Origin: Tethya wilhelma
Lineage: Eukaryota; Porifera; Demospongiae; Tethyida; Tethyidae
Direction: 5' to 3'
Assembly: GCA_964030475.1 (NCBI GenBank)
Contig: CAXIPT010000002.1
Span: forward strand, 4,217,885 to 4,281,884
DNA length: 64,000 nt
Each line of letters begins with the position of its first letter. Positions within the stretch are counted from its first letter, which is position 1. Below are positions 39,943-52,000 of this stretch, one piece after another. The notes below the pieces were generated by a model, which saw only the letters and a program-made list of their open reading frames with translations, was not told the DNA's origin and searched no databases. A program made the position numbers and the translations under genes.

Positions 39943-40465
39943 TGTCATTTTGTACCCCAGGTGATCATGTGGTGCCTGTAGTTACAGAGTGTGGCTGTGC
40001 AGGGAGATGTTATCGTATCTCTAACTATGAGCGCTACAGACTCTCCACTGACAATGGCCAGTGCATTGAAAAGGTTAGGAACAACAAGATGGTGTTTCAA
40101 GAATTAAGTGATTAGAATAATTATTATGTTTGAAGTTTACCATCCACATACACACACACACACACACACACAAAGTTTGTTGATGTTGGTCAATGCTCTG
40201 GAGGATGTGCTCCCAATTGCAGGTAAAAACTTGAAGACTAGGCGATACTTTTTTTTCCTGAAAAGTTCGCAAAATATGTTCTATAATATTCATTAGATTT
40301 GGTTCCCCCTGGGGTCCAACTGCTGGCTCCATCGGCAACCATCCCTGCCTGAGACCCAAGTGTACTGCAGCGTCATACAGCTACCACAGATTGGACGGGA
40401 GACGATTTGATATCCCTGTCATTAATGAGTGCCGCTGCATCGTATCGGGCTACGTTGTGGACTGA
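38358..40465 (+). CDS. secreted cysteine-rich repeat protein 3 (divergent paralogue)
   Basis: A more diverged member of the same family as the genes at 29044 and 32889; no known family recognised. Exons: 38358-38388, 38485-38814, 38874-38944, 39017-39077, 39382-39546, 39753-39806, 39961-40073, 40176-40222, 40297-40465 (1041 nt, 346 residues). A signal-like segment CLLLVLAVSLVNQAVSS follows a short N-terminus. A unique insert carries five tandem copies of about seven residues, (S/R)GESDG(V/I) (about 38637-38727), ending SSDEEMGG. Cysteine blocks then match the paralogues: VNVGHCGGTC, VVPVVTECGCAGRCYR, VDVGQCSGGCAPNC and a final VINECRCIV. Intron positions correspond after the TVPTPNG segment (EGPNG in the paralogues). 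The start exon is inferred from phase (31 nt) and is the least certain part. Confidence 0.8.
39170..39262 (-). repeat. tRNA-derived SINE-like fragment
   Basis: The minus strand reads TTAGTAGCTCAGTGCATGCA, then AAGAGCATTTGAGTAGAATT, and later GGCTTTGAATCCCAGCT, resembling the A box (TAGCTCAGTGG) and B box (GGTTCGAATCC) of a tRNA head. A second copy lies at 45078-45150. It does not fold as an intact tRNA. Confidence 0.55.
39872..39940. repeat. CT microsatellite before an exon
   Basis: A pure CT tract forming the polypyrimidine region of the intron that ends at 39960 in cysteine-rich gene 3. Confidence 0.85.
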
Positions 40466-40879
40466 GGAGATTGCAGAGAGGAACCAGACAGAGTATAAGA
40501 CATGCAGCTATTTATTTTTCCTTGGATTCTGAAAGTTAAGATGATCGAACGTGACACATAAAACAGTTTTCTTGCTTGTGGTACAGTAATTTTCCCCCCA
40601 TGCATACCAATTATAAATTTTATTTTAACATTATATATTTTTCTGATAATTGACTCTCCCTTCACCACAGTATATGCTTTACTAATGAAATTATTCAATG
40701 AGGAAATGACGTAAAATTTAGGCGGAAATGACGTAAAAGAATCACGTGCTTCCTTTTACTGAATCCCGCCAAATACATGCGGTTCATAGTAGAGTCAGTG
40801 ATGCAAAAAGTAGCTACTCAGTTGCTGTGAAGTTGTCACTCTGTGAAGAAAGATTATATACAAGCCTGAATTCAATACA
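40466..40879. other. intergenic region upstream of the unrecognised gene
   Basis: A gap of about 410 bp between same-strand genes. It includes a repeated GGAAATGACGTAAAA motif at about 40702 and 40723, a CRE/ATF-like TGACGTAA doublet that could be promoter elements of the next gene (inference). Confidence 0.45.
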
Positions 40880-42295
40880 ATGGGTTCTTTGCTCAGCTCC
40901 AATAGGTGAGTAAATGTTTGTTCATATTTTTGCACGTTATTGGGCAGTTCAGTGTCACATTTTATATTCATTTGAGCCCAAGTATTATACTAGCTGGGTC
41001 ACACAGCTGTGTCATCTATGATTCTGTCCTATAAATAATACTGGCCACATATAAAGACAATAAGTTACGTTGACTCTTTGCAATAAACCCTTTGTATAGT
41101 TCTAGTAGCCAAATGATCCATATCAGTTACTGATGCAGTGGTGATGCCGCACCACTCAGACTGTGCTGACCCCGAATAATTGTTTTGAGTCTTCTGTGCT
41201 TTAAAGTTTAAGCATTATAGTTAGTGAATAGTTAAAGTGCCCATTCTTGCACTTTATATAATATCTAAGTGTGAACATTTTGTTAATATAAATTATTTCA
41301 GCGACTCCTGAGATTTGAGTATAACTTATGCACACACTGAGTTGTGCAGTATATGCTCTGGGCTGGCCAGTGTGCCAATTGAAGTTGACAACTTGCAACA
41401 GTACGCTCCAGTTTCAGGAACTGTTCGGTGTTGGCTGGCACACACACACACACACACACACCTAGCTGGCTGGCCTACTAGCACACACCCAGGATACAGT
41501 GCAGACTTATGACTGCAGGACAATAGTGCACTGAAAATACCACGAAAAATAGTTTTAGCATTACTGAGCCAATAGGTCCACAATGATTATTCAATTGAAC
41601 AAGGATGCCTGCTTTGAGAATTCATTGTTTATCCTCCGATCATAGTGCTAGAGGTTGTCCTCTTCTCTCACTTGGAGGGTCTGTTTGTACTGTTGCTATA
41701 GCTGCAGGCGGATTTAGTTTATCTTTGGCTATAAAGGATATTCAATTTGATGTTTGAATGTTGAGAGTTTTTTCTTAACACAGTGTAGAATCACCCTCCC
41801 TCATTTATTTAAAAGGTCTGTTGTGTAATATTATATCGTATGTATTCACCAGCATGCATTTATCAAATGTGTGTATTATTTCAGTGCAAACTAGTAGTCC
41901 TTTGCTTTTCAATGCAACATCTTGTGATTTTGAGCAAGATCCTCAGATTCCTTATTTAAGTACGTTCAAATGTTTGTTGAGTTCTCCATGTTGTTGTGTT
42001 TGTGTGTGTCTTGTCTGGCGGTCTTCTTTTGGTCAAAGAGTTTGAAATCAGACTAATTCAATATGATGGCGTGTTAATCAGTGGTAATCGAGTTTGTCCT
42101 GAAACACTTTAACACACTCAAGTACATGGTCTTACAATTCTAGGAACTCTATGGTGTCTGTTCACCAGCCATGGATCAGTCATGACACTAGCTACTAATG
42201 ATAATACTATTAAGCTTTGGTCTGCTTATTTATAGTCATTTTTTCTCTTAACCGTATTATAAAACAATGTCAAACATGTGCTTGTGATGGCTATG

Positions 42296-42329
<34 letters not shown>

Positions 42330-43254
42330 CTAACTCACAATTATTCATAGCAACTTCTCTATTTTCATTTTCAACTTAATAATATGATTGCTGTAGTGTA
42401 GGTTGGTTGGCTAAGGCGTGCTGTTCATAAAAGGAAAACCTACTTAAAAAATTACGCATGAACATAACAACTAATTTAAATTTGTCCGCCATCCAATACT
42501 TTATCTCTCATGTCACCTGTATGTTAGGTTGAAGCTGCTATGGTTGCATACACATGTGTTTGGCCTGTTTCTCACCGTGGGATATGGTCAATGCTTAACC
42601 ATTTGTTAAGTTTCATCATTACTCAAGTTAGCACACTAAAATGCTCTGTTTATTTTCACTCTATCTTTCGTTAACAAGTTTGTTAGCTGGATTCTATTTC
42701 ATCAACACACACACCTTGTTGGTGACAGCGAATGATCCACACTATTAGCTGTACACCTGGCATGCATGAAACTAGCTTCTCTTTGAAGACCTCATTGGAC
42801 AATTCTTAAAGAATTTCTACAAAAGACCTTCAATGACTGATGGCCTAGTATTCATTAGGGAGGAAGAAACCCATTTCCTGTCTCATTGATGTCAAGTACA
42901 CAGCTGGGGGAAGCTAGTGGTGGCTTTATTCCATGCCTGGTAGTTCACACAAGATCAAGCTTCATCTGAAACCAGTCTACAAGAAAAACTTGGCAACTTT
43001 TCCTAGTTAGGTGCTGTAATTTTTTCCCCTTTGACAAGCATATATCTTGCTGGCATTATGTCATTATGATGTCATTTGTATGACCCATTGATTGTCAGGG
43101 ACAACCTCATTGTTTAAAGTTGGCTGGTGTGTTTGTTCCTTATAAGGCAAGATGTTGATGTCATGTCGGTCCAACACAGCCTCTCTGCCAGACCACATAC
43201 CACCTCTCACTCACTCAAAACACTTGTCTTATCTCAGCACTCCGGCCTTGCTGT

Positions 43255-43328
<74 letters not shown>

Positions 43329-46044
43329 TGTGTGTGTTTCTCACATAATTATTATAGAGCCTTGTCGCTATATTTATAACTCCAAATTTCATGGCACAAT
43401 AATCAAATTTGTGAAAAATATAGCAATCTTTTTACTTTTGACCATTTTCCCCAAAGTATAACGTTTTGCAGAGTTGCAAAGTATAACTATTTTCTCAGCC
43501 ATTATGTTTAAACTTGTCACAAAAGTATTCTTGCATGTACAATTAGCCTCGTTCTCAGACTCTCTCCCAGTGAATATTTATGCACGCACATGTGCAAAAA
43601 ATATGAGGCTATGTCCAATGTCATACACACACACATACATTATTGCGACTGTCTCGGTGTGTTAGCTCCATGCATTCTCTGCTGGTGGGTATGCTATAAA
43701 ACATCTGGTTGCGGTCATTCATTCATTGGCTGTATAGGCTGGGGCATCCAATGGTTGCTATGGTAATGATTCATGAGAGAGAGACAGTGAGGCTGCTGCG
43801 CCTGGCTACTCCAATTGTGTGCGTGGTTCACACCTAATGAATGATGTCGTTATGATGTCATAGTAACAGTGTGTGTAATGTTGGCAAACAGTTTCTTTTC
43901 TGTATAAATTATTTGTACAATACTTGTATATACTTATACTCTAGATATGATAATAATTACTCCCAATTTTACAGGGACGAACCCTTTTCTATGAGATTCT
44001 ATGAAATCCACCGATCTAGAAGGCGCAGACCAGGTATTACACATAGCAATAAAATGTGTGAACTGGTTACTGAATGATAATATTATGTCTATATAATATT
44101 ATACTGAAATGAGAGCAGATTCAAATTGAAGCAATATTTATATGAATAAGAATTATGCTAAAGTTAGTTAGTTCAATTTATTACAAGCTATAGTGTAATA
44201 GGCAAATTAAACTTAAATATTAATATGAAGTTATAAAGTATTTAAGAATAATTATTATGATTTCAAAGGAATGTATTCTTCATTGTATCAAAGTAAAGAA
44301 TTTGCTTCCATTTATACTAATCGATCATTATAAACACAACTCCATTCCTCTCTCCATCACTCCTCTTCCAGCAGTGCCAACTAGTGTGTCAAACCGTGAA
44401 AAGAGGTCCTCTGCTTCTCGTCCTGTTCTCAGACTTCAGGTGAAACCAGAGACGCTGGAGAGAGAGGCTAGGAGACGCCAGGCCCCTGGGGCATCCCCCG
44501 GGGGGAGAGGAGGCGGGTCCAACATCCACCTGGTGTCGAGGGAGAGACTGAGAGAACTGGCACGAGAATCAGGAGCTTATGGTGAGTGCAAAGGTCACTT
44601 TAGTTGCAAGATTTCACTATACAGTTAATGTAATGAGCTCTATGGTGGTCACACGACCCCTCACACCCACACATCCTCACAGATAACCTTGTCCCTCGGA
44701 GTAGAAGTTCCTCCTCCCTCTCCTCGCGGGACATCCATCACCTGAGGCGTCATTCTGTGGAGGCTCGTGACTCCATGGTAGTTGTCCAGTTTGTGGACAA
44801 CGGAGAAATTGGACTAATTGACGGGGGCAAGAACGAAAATAACTACGATAAGCTCCTCCCACCTGGCGAGTTTGATCACCTTTGTACCTGCACCTACGGC
44901 AGGGTGTCCCCTGGCCCGGGGGAGGAAGGAAAGAAAGAGAGCGAGGATCGGCTCATGGCAATCACAATGTAAGCTATTTACAGATACTGTAGACAGGCAA
45001 TAAGATTGAAGAGTAAAACTTGCTCATGCTTGCCAATTATGCATGCATGAAATATATATTGCAAAAAAAATCTTAAAAGATCTAGCTGCCGCCCAGTCTT
45101 TGAATTCTAGTCGAGTGCTCTTATCACTGAGCTACTAGAACCTAGAGAATAATATTATAGTATGCAGTATAAATTGCTATTCACAGACACTGGTTGAAGT
45201 GCACAATAGAATTGATGATACACACACACACAAACATCAAATCTTTGACTACATTATTTTTACGATCATAATATTATTTCAGAGGTAAGAGCTCCTCCAA
45301 CGAGGCTGTCCTCCAGTCGGCCCTCTCCGTGACCCAACTCAGAGAGAGGATACTTCAGCACATCCCTCCCGAACAAGACTACAGTAGGGTTCAAAGGTCA
45401 AGGTCGACCAACGCCATATCGATGTGTGGCATAAGGGATGCGGACATGTACCATCATTATGAGAACCAGCCACCCCTGCCCAGGAGACTAGTGTAAGAGA
45501 GATATGGATGGTAGCTAGTCAGTAATCTATAGGCCTTGTGTTTAGCAGAGCTCAAGTGGTTACACTAAGTGGTATATATAGTCATCCTTCAGGCCAGTAT
45601 TCTCATATTGTCTGTTTTGAATATACAGTCACTCAATGGCTTAGATTTTTGTTGAATTTGCAAACCACTAAGCTTAGTGCATGACTTGATCAAATTATTA
45701 TCATTGCTGCATTTAATTTGCACAGACCTTTAAGTCCTCATTAAAATTTCCACTGGTTCTGTGTTGTGTCAATAACTTAGTTTATGGAAAGTGTCTATCC
45801 GTGATTGTTGCCTCACCAGTTTAACTTGAGGTGTATGATGTGAGTTCCTTTAGTGGTTAGTTGGTGGGTTAGTAATGGCTCGAGGAATGTCAACATCAGA
45901 CCGGCAGGACTTCCTGTAAACACAGGAATTAAACATGCATCTCTGAAGAACAAAATCGGAATTAATTTTTGGCTGATCTCAATTTGCTATTTGCTAATCA
46001 GTTTATTTCAAGATTTCTAATAAATTCAGCATTGTTAATCAAAG

Positions 46045-46132
<88 letters not shown>

Positions 46133-46550
46133 GTCACAGCACCAGTTGTCTTGCTGACAGTGAGGAGGAGGAGGGAGAGTGGACTCTGGGGGAGAGTATC
46201 ATGAGGACTCTCTCCAAAGGTGACATCACTCTCTTTGACATCGACAACCCAACACACGAAAGGTATATTCTCCCATCATAATAACTTAAATGACTACAAA
46301 GAATGTGTATTTGTATGAGAGATAATAAGGTGTGTTGCTATGGCAACCAATAGGTACATGTGCATCGCTATGGTAACAACTAAAGTACACATGTGTGTGT
46401 GTGTGTGTGCGCGTGTCTTGCTATTGTAACAGTGTACAGTCCTGTTGTTTCATAGATATGTGTGTATCCCCATTGCAGTGAGAGAGAGGTACATCGTGCC
46501 TGGCCGGAGCTGAAGACTAAGATGAGAAAATGGAGACAATCTCAACAACA
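40880..46550 (+). CDS. unrecognised protein with N-myristoylation signal (exons 1-7; last exon found at 21495)
   Basis: Function unknown. Exons: 40880-40905, 43975-44033, 44372-44581, 44683-44968, 45283-45492, 46134-46262, 46479-46550. All phases agree, and adding exon 21495-21573 closes the frame at 1071 nt (356 residues). The start MGSLLSSNRDEP fits the N-myristoylation consensus (Gly2, Ser6), followed by a basic run RSRRRRP, so membrane association is likely. Later come an Arg/Gly-rich stretch (APGASPGGRGGG), a possible small fold VVVQFVDNGEIGLIDGG, an acidic segment DSEEEEGEWTLGESI, a basic helix AWPELKTKMRKWRQSQQQ and a Ser/Thr-rich tail. Intron 1 is about 3 kb and gene-free. Downstream of 46550 this copy lacks the final exon: a MITE begins at 46765 and unrelated sequence follows. 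I do not recognise the family. Confidence 0.75.
40906..43974 (+). other. large first intron of the unrecognised gene
   Basis: About 3 kb without a recognisable exon. It contains GT microsatellites at 42296-42327 and 43256-43337, a CA tract at 41439-41460 and otherwise AT-rich unique-looking sequence. Confidence 0.6.
43256..43337. repeat. GT microsatellite
   Basis: A long GT tract with one interruption, within the first intron of the unrecognised gene. Confidence 0.9.
45078..45150 (-). repeat. tRNA-derived SINE-like fragment, copy 2
   Basis: The minus strand reads TCTAGTAGCTCAGTGATAAG, then AGCACTCGACTAGAATTCAA, similar to the 5' half of a tRNA. Same family as 39170-39262. Confidence 0.55.
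46048..46131. repeat. CT microsatellite before an exon
   Basis: A CT tract of about 80 bp with one interruption, directly before the acceptor at 46131-46133. Confidence 0.88.
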
Positions 46551-46764
46551 GTACGTCACATGTAGTGACTAGTAACCATCGAAAGATTATAATACGTACT
46601 GTATAGCACAAAATTTGGCAGGTTTTAATGTTGGAGGATTGGCAGTTTTGATAAGGACCGTCAATATTAGATCCACGGTCATGATTGGCAGATTTTGTTT
46701 TGACAGTAGCGCACACAGCAGTGCACGTTTTTCCTAAATTATATGTGCTGTGCAAAAGTGACTA

Positions 46765-47148
46765 CCGTAGAGTCGGGTTATTAGGCGCACTTCGTTATTA
46801 GGCGCACATTCGCTATTAGGCGCATACTGTCTTCTTACACTTACCTTTGATAACAGGCGCAAAGTTTATAAACTGGATGTTCACGTAGTTTTCTAAGCCT
46901 GACAGCCATGAACAACGCTTTCTTTCACTACTTGGCCTTCCATTTCACTTAGAAAAGGCAGCTTCTCGCCGCTTTTAGAGCTCTAGCACCGCTAGCGCAA
47001 TCGATTTCTGCTTGATGACGTCATTTATTTGGAGGCGTGGTCATACGTTAGCCCTCGTTATACGTTTTTAGGCGCACCTCGTTATTTAGCGCATACTTTT
47101 TCACTAATATCCCAATAAGCGCATGCGCTTAATAACCCGACTCTACGG
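46765..47148. mobile_element. MITE with 25-bp TIRs and TA target duplication
   Basis: 384 bp flanked by TA on both sides (46763-46764 and 47149-47150). The left end CCGTAGAGTCGGGTTATTAG and the inverse of the right end agree over 25 bp with one mismatch (GGCGCA against AGCGCA). Subterminal TTATTAGGCGCA motifs repeat three times inward. TA duplication with such TIRs fits a Tc1/mariner-type non-autonomous element. Its left end is the point where this region stops matching the copy at 20811-21280. Confidence 0.88.
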
Positions 47149-49090
47149 TATAGCCCAGCCTGTGTGTACCCCCCTGTTAGCTGTTTTGTATGCAGCCTCT
47201 GTATTCCCTTTAGCTGCTGTGGGGCAGGGTGCTTTTGCTCTTTATTTTGTCAGGTGACTGTTGTGTCACTGAGACATAGTGAAGTGATAAAATATGATTT
47301 TGGGATCTTTTTTTTGTTTTTTTGTTTTTTTTTTGTTTGCTGTGTGCGTGATATAAATTTCTTGTAGAGTGATCGTGACTGGGGACAAGGCTAGTTTGGT
47401 GTGTGACCACTCGTATAGTGTATCTACGCCCCCTTTTGAGTGGCTGCTGGGCCCCTTTTCAGTAACTTTTAGTGGTAAGTTCAAAACTACCCCCTTTGAC
47501 TATAGTGAGATCAACATGAAAAATGTCAGACCCTCTTGGATTTACTTGATATTTGGTACATGTGTAGAGGGTCCTAGGACATCAATCCAGTATGAATAAT
47601 TTTGGCTGATTTTGTATGGCTTCTGAGATATAGGCAATTAAAGTTGCCATTTTTTTGAGATTTTTTGTCTACCTTGCTACCTTTAACTAAAATTTTCTCG
47701 AAAGTTGATCAATTTCATGAAAAACTAATATGATAATGTTGTACCAGATACAGTAAGCTTTCATTTCATGTACTTGAAAGGTTTCCTAGACGATAGTAGG
47801 TCAAAGATCGTCAAATTTAGATTTGCTTTTTAAACAGTTCGGGATATTTTAATTTTTTTCATACTTGAATATAATGTTGCTATGGTATCACTCTTTAAAC
47901 ACTAGAAGTTTTGTTATGGGACCAAAATGGGTTCAAGAGATATGACGTCTTATGTATGTGGTTGTATTACATTCTAATATTTTAATAATTTATGACAGTA
48001 ATCTAAATTATGAAATGGTTTTAAGTTTGGCTGTAGAATCTCTTTGAAGTATGTTGTATGTACGTCCAGTAGTAGTTCTAGGTTCAACGAGAGTTAAAAT
48101 ACTTGTCAATGACAAACTTAAGGTAATGTGATAATATCTGGTGCTGTGGGATATGGGCTAGGCCCATGTGGATGAAGAAGAGAGAGCCTAACAGACTACA
48201 TCCTTCCCTAACACACATGCCAGCCACCAAACATTTGCATTGACATAAGCTACATACCCTGATACTTGTTCCATTTCCAAATCCTCAGCTTGCCTAGTGA
48301 TCTTACAATTTTGAATAAACATTTATAATTGAATAACTTCAAGATATTATATGGTGCATACTAGCCAAGTATTAATTACCATACATGCACCATGAAATTT
48401 TCGCTTGTTAAAAGTTCAAACTATTCGATCGTTGTATTCATGTTTAATTTTTACCATACACATCTGATTCAGTGTATTAGGCGAAATGTTTGATGGCAAA
48501 CATTTTGTGATCTTCCTGTATGGGCTGCATTTAACAATCTCCTTATTGAGTCCCTCATTTTGCCCACAGGAAGAATTTCTTACACACTTTAACTAGCCAT
48601 TCCATCTTGTTTGCGTTCTTTTTACGATTTAGCCATTCCTGTGTCTCATTACATTTCCAATGTTTTTTTTACTTGTTTGTTCTCATTTTTCCATAATTCT
48701 ACGTGAGTTGGTGTGTGTAGCTAGCTACTGAGCTAGTAGTCTGGCAAGCCAGACTCACTGAGCCAGCGGCGGGCGGGCTGCTGAGCTAGTACTTGAAGTC
48801 ACAAGTTGTGTAGCCTGCTTGATACTGAAGTGAAACACACATCTCAGTCACTTGGAGGCAGGAGCTGTATCATAAGATTTACTTGTCTTTCTATATGTTA
48901 TGTGCGCTTATCAATGACAAGCCCCACTATCCCCCGTGCGGGGAGGGGTGGGGCCAATCTGGGGTATTGTGAGGATTTGATGGAAGATTTGTCCCCGAGT
49001 ACTCGGGATGGGTGGGGTATTTGATTGTATTTAGTATGTAAGTAATATTTGGCAGTATCCGGAGCTATACCTCGTGGTAGTGATTTCAAG
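47149..49090. other. AT-rich region between MITE and transposase-like gene
   Basis: About 1.9 kb with no supported gene. It contains T-rich runs (47307-47336) and a palindromic patch at 48730-48792 with CTGGCAAGCCAG and CTGAGCTAGTA. It could include the left flank of the element carrying the gene at 49091, but I see no clear terminal repeat. Confidence 0.5.
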
Positions 49091-52000
49091 ATGGCGAACG
49101 AGTTGAATGATGGTGAAAAAACGGTTTTAGTACATTTGTTAGATCATGCTAGACCAGTCTCATTCTCTGGTGGAAAGGAAGACTTGAAAAGTGCTATCAG
49201 ACAGACTTTTGGAGACATTTTGAAGGAAGAGCAGCAGTTTTTTCTCAAGGTACGTACGGCATATACATGCATATACGTAGATCTATTGTTCTCAGGCACT
49301 GTATTCTTTAATAAATTAAATAGTGTTGCTATATACTGTGTCCAAATTCAGATAATGGATAATACTTGGGGAGGTGTGTATGTTGATCTGGTAAGCCAGC
49401 AAATAAAACATCAAGATCAGGTCAAAGTAGTTGTGGTGATTCAGAATTCTCCTGGACCCTCCTCCATGCTTCCTGGTACTGTCTTCAATACCGTGAGACA
49501 AACACAACCTATTCAGGAGAATGCATCAATAGAAAATGTGGGTGACTACTAATTTTAATATTGAAATAAAAGTAGAAAATTTTAATCTGATTAATAAATT
49601 TAAATAAAAATGGGCAGGATCCGGACTCCATCAGCAGCAAGCAATTATGTCTTTCTGGAGTTAATGGGCAGCTAAGCATTTCCAGAGATCAGTTGGAGAT
49701 TGATAAGTTCATGGTAAGATGTATACCTATTTTAGGATATATGTTTTTTTTCTAGATTATATACTTCGAGGAAGTATTTCTGACACAATAGACATCTGTT
49801 TTGTAAAATATTAAATAGTATTTTGTCTCTTTACAGGAAGCTGGCGGAGAGGCTGCTAGTCAAGTCTTAAATTTAACTAAAGAGCAAATAATTGAAAGGG
49901 CTACAATTTACAAGAAGCAGACAAGTAGACCACTTACTAGGTACCAAGTCGCAATGAACAAAGCCTCGGTGGAAATTTGCACTGCGGCTCCAACAATTCT
50001 GCTTGTAGAGAATTTTAAAAAGTATAGAATGAAAGTAGCACGTGAGAAAATTCTCAAGGAGGGCTTTCAATTTGCAAAAGGTAAAACTCGAGCAAAAACA
50101 GCAGGTGATGATTCTGAGATAACTCCCAAGCGGAAAAAGTTAAACAGTGATGCTCGAGAAACACGTATAAAACAGCTGAAAGAAGACCTGCGTGACTTGA
50201 AAGATAGGATTGGCTATAAAGAAAAACAACGTACTGCTGCAGAGAATATGCGTGACTATAAGAAATGTGACGATCTTACCGAATGTATATCCTCTCTAAG
50301 GCAAAAAAATCGTGAGCTAGAAGCAGAGATGAAACAGTTAGTAACAAAAAATAAACAATCTGAATGGTATCATAAGAAGAAGTCAACCAGCAGTAGTACA
50401 GTATCAGATGAAGGCTCAAAGGTAACCAAACGAAAGAAGAAAGCCTATTCCCATTCTAGAAGCTCAACTCCATTCCCTTTTTCAAGTGCAAGCGATTCAT
50501 TCAACTCTCCAACACCTTCACCTTGTAACAGCAGTACACATGCAGAAGTCACTTCGGATGATCATTCTCTCTCTCCAAAGTTCCCTACTCATACTTCTTC
50601 TGCTGACTTATCAGATCAGAATGTTTCGGACTCCATAGCTTCAGATCGTCGTCTCTCTTTCTCCCCAGAGTCCTCTGATTTACTGTTGCCAGTTTCCCCG
50701 CCACCATCATCTCCTCTCTCATACCACCCATCTCTGCCTCGAGTGCCCTCACAGTCTGTTAAACGCTCACTCTCACATCGCCCATCTCTCTCTCCAGTGC
50801 CCCCTGCTAAACGCCAATCATCTCTCCCCTCTGCTGAATGCTCACTCTCACATCGCCTATCCCTCTCTCCAGTAACCTCTACTGAACACTCACCCTCACA
50901 TCGCCCATCTCTCTCTCCAGTAACCTTTACTGAACGCTCACTCTCACATCTCCCACCTGTATCTCCCAGACACGGTTTATCTCCAACATCCCCCATCAAT
51001 CTGTCAAGTGATGATAATGACACTCAACATTTTTAGACAGGCCTCCTGACTTTGACCAGAGTGCTGTTGGGAGGCCGATATCTGAACTACTGGACACATA
51101 TGTAGAAATGCAAAAGCAGAGGCTTAGTGAGCATGAAGTTTTATCTGAAGATGTATTTTTAAGTAAAGTTAGTGGATTAACATTAACTGAATATTGTCTC
51201 GCACAAGAACATTATTGCACCAGTAAGCATTACATACAGCCATGCTCTCGTTGTATCCCACTAAGGGAAGTAGCACAAATAGTCATCAGAGAAGGGATTA
51301 TTCCAATGTCTAAACTGTTTAGAAGAGTTTTTCCACATGTGACCTACCATTCAGTACATTGCAGGCAGAAACTCTTACAATTACCACTTGCAGCAATTCG
51401 GTTAAGATTTTCTCAAGGTACACAAAGTGAAATATATATCATGGAGAAAGTTGATGGATTTAACTACATCGAATTTGCAAGATTCTTGACAACTCACCTC
51501 AGAAATCATTCAGATGACAATAAAATGTCGAAGGAAGATCTTCAACGTCTTCTGTTGCTAAGTCAATCAGACAGGGAGAGGCAGCTCATTCGTTATGCTG
51601 TTTTCAAATCCACAGGATTAACTGCTTCTTCTGCTCGCAGAAGGTATGGCTTTGAAAATCTCCCAGCACTTATAACAGAAGTAGAAAGTTGTATTGATGA
51701 CACTTTGAGAATACGGCAAGAAATTGACACCCTTGCTTATCATCAAGATCAAGCTCTCTTAAAGTGTTATGGATTGTGTGATGATGACAGTGGATTGTCT
51801 GGTAATGATAGTGACAACAGTGTTGAAGATTCATGTACAGAATTTTCAGAACATGAAATAAGTAAACTGAAAGAACATTTTCCTGATCACGAGTCATTGC
51901 TGACAGTACTTCAAGAATCTAAATTTAATTGGTTTGACTTTGTTGACAAAGTGGAGGCTGTAGTTGGAGCTGATCAAGAGATGGACGCTCAGCTGGAAGA

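Noticed and set aside
50616..51023. Minus-strand 135-codon frame opposite the Ser/Pro repeats
   Set aside because: It is the antisense of a low-complexity coding region whose plus strand has splice support and a better composition.
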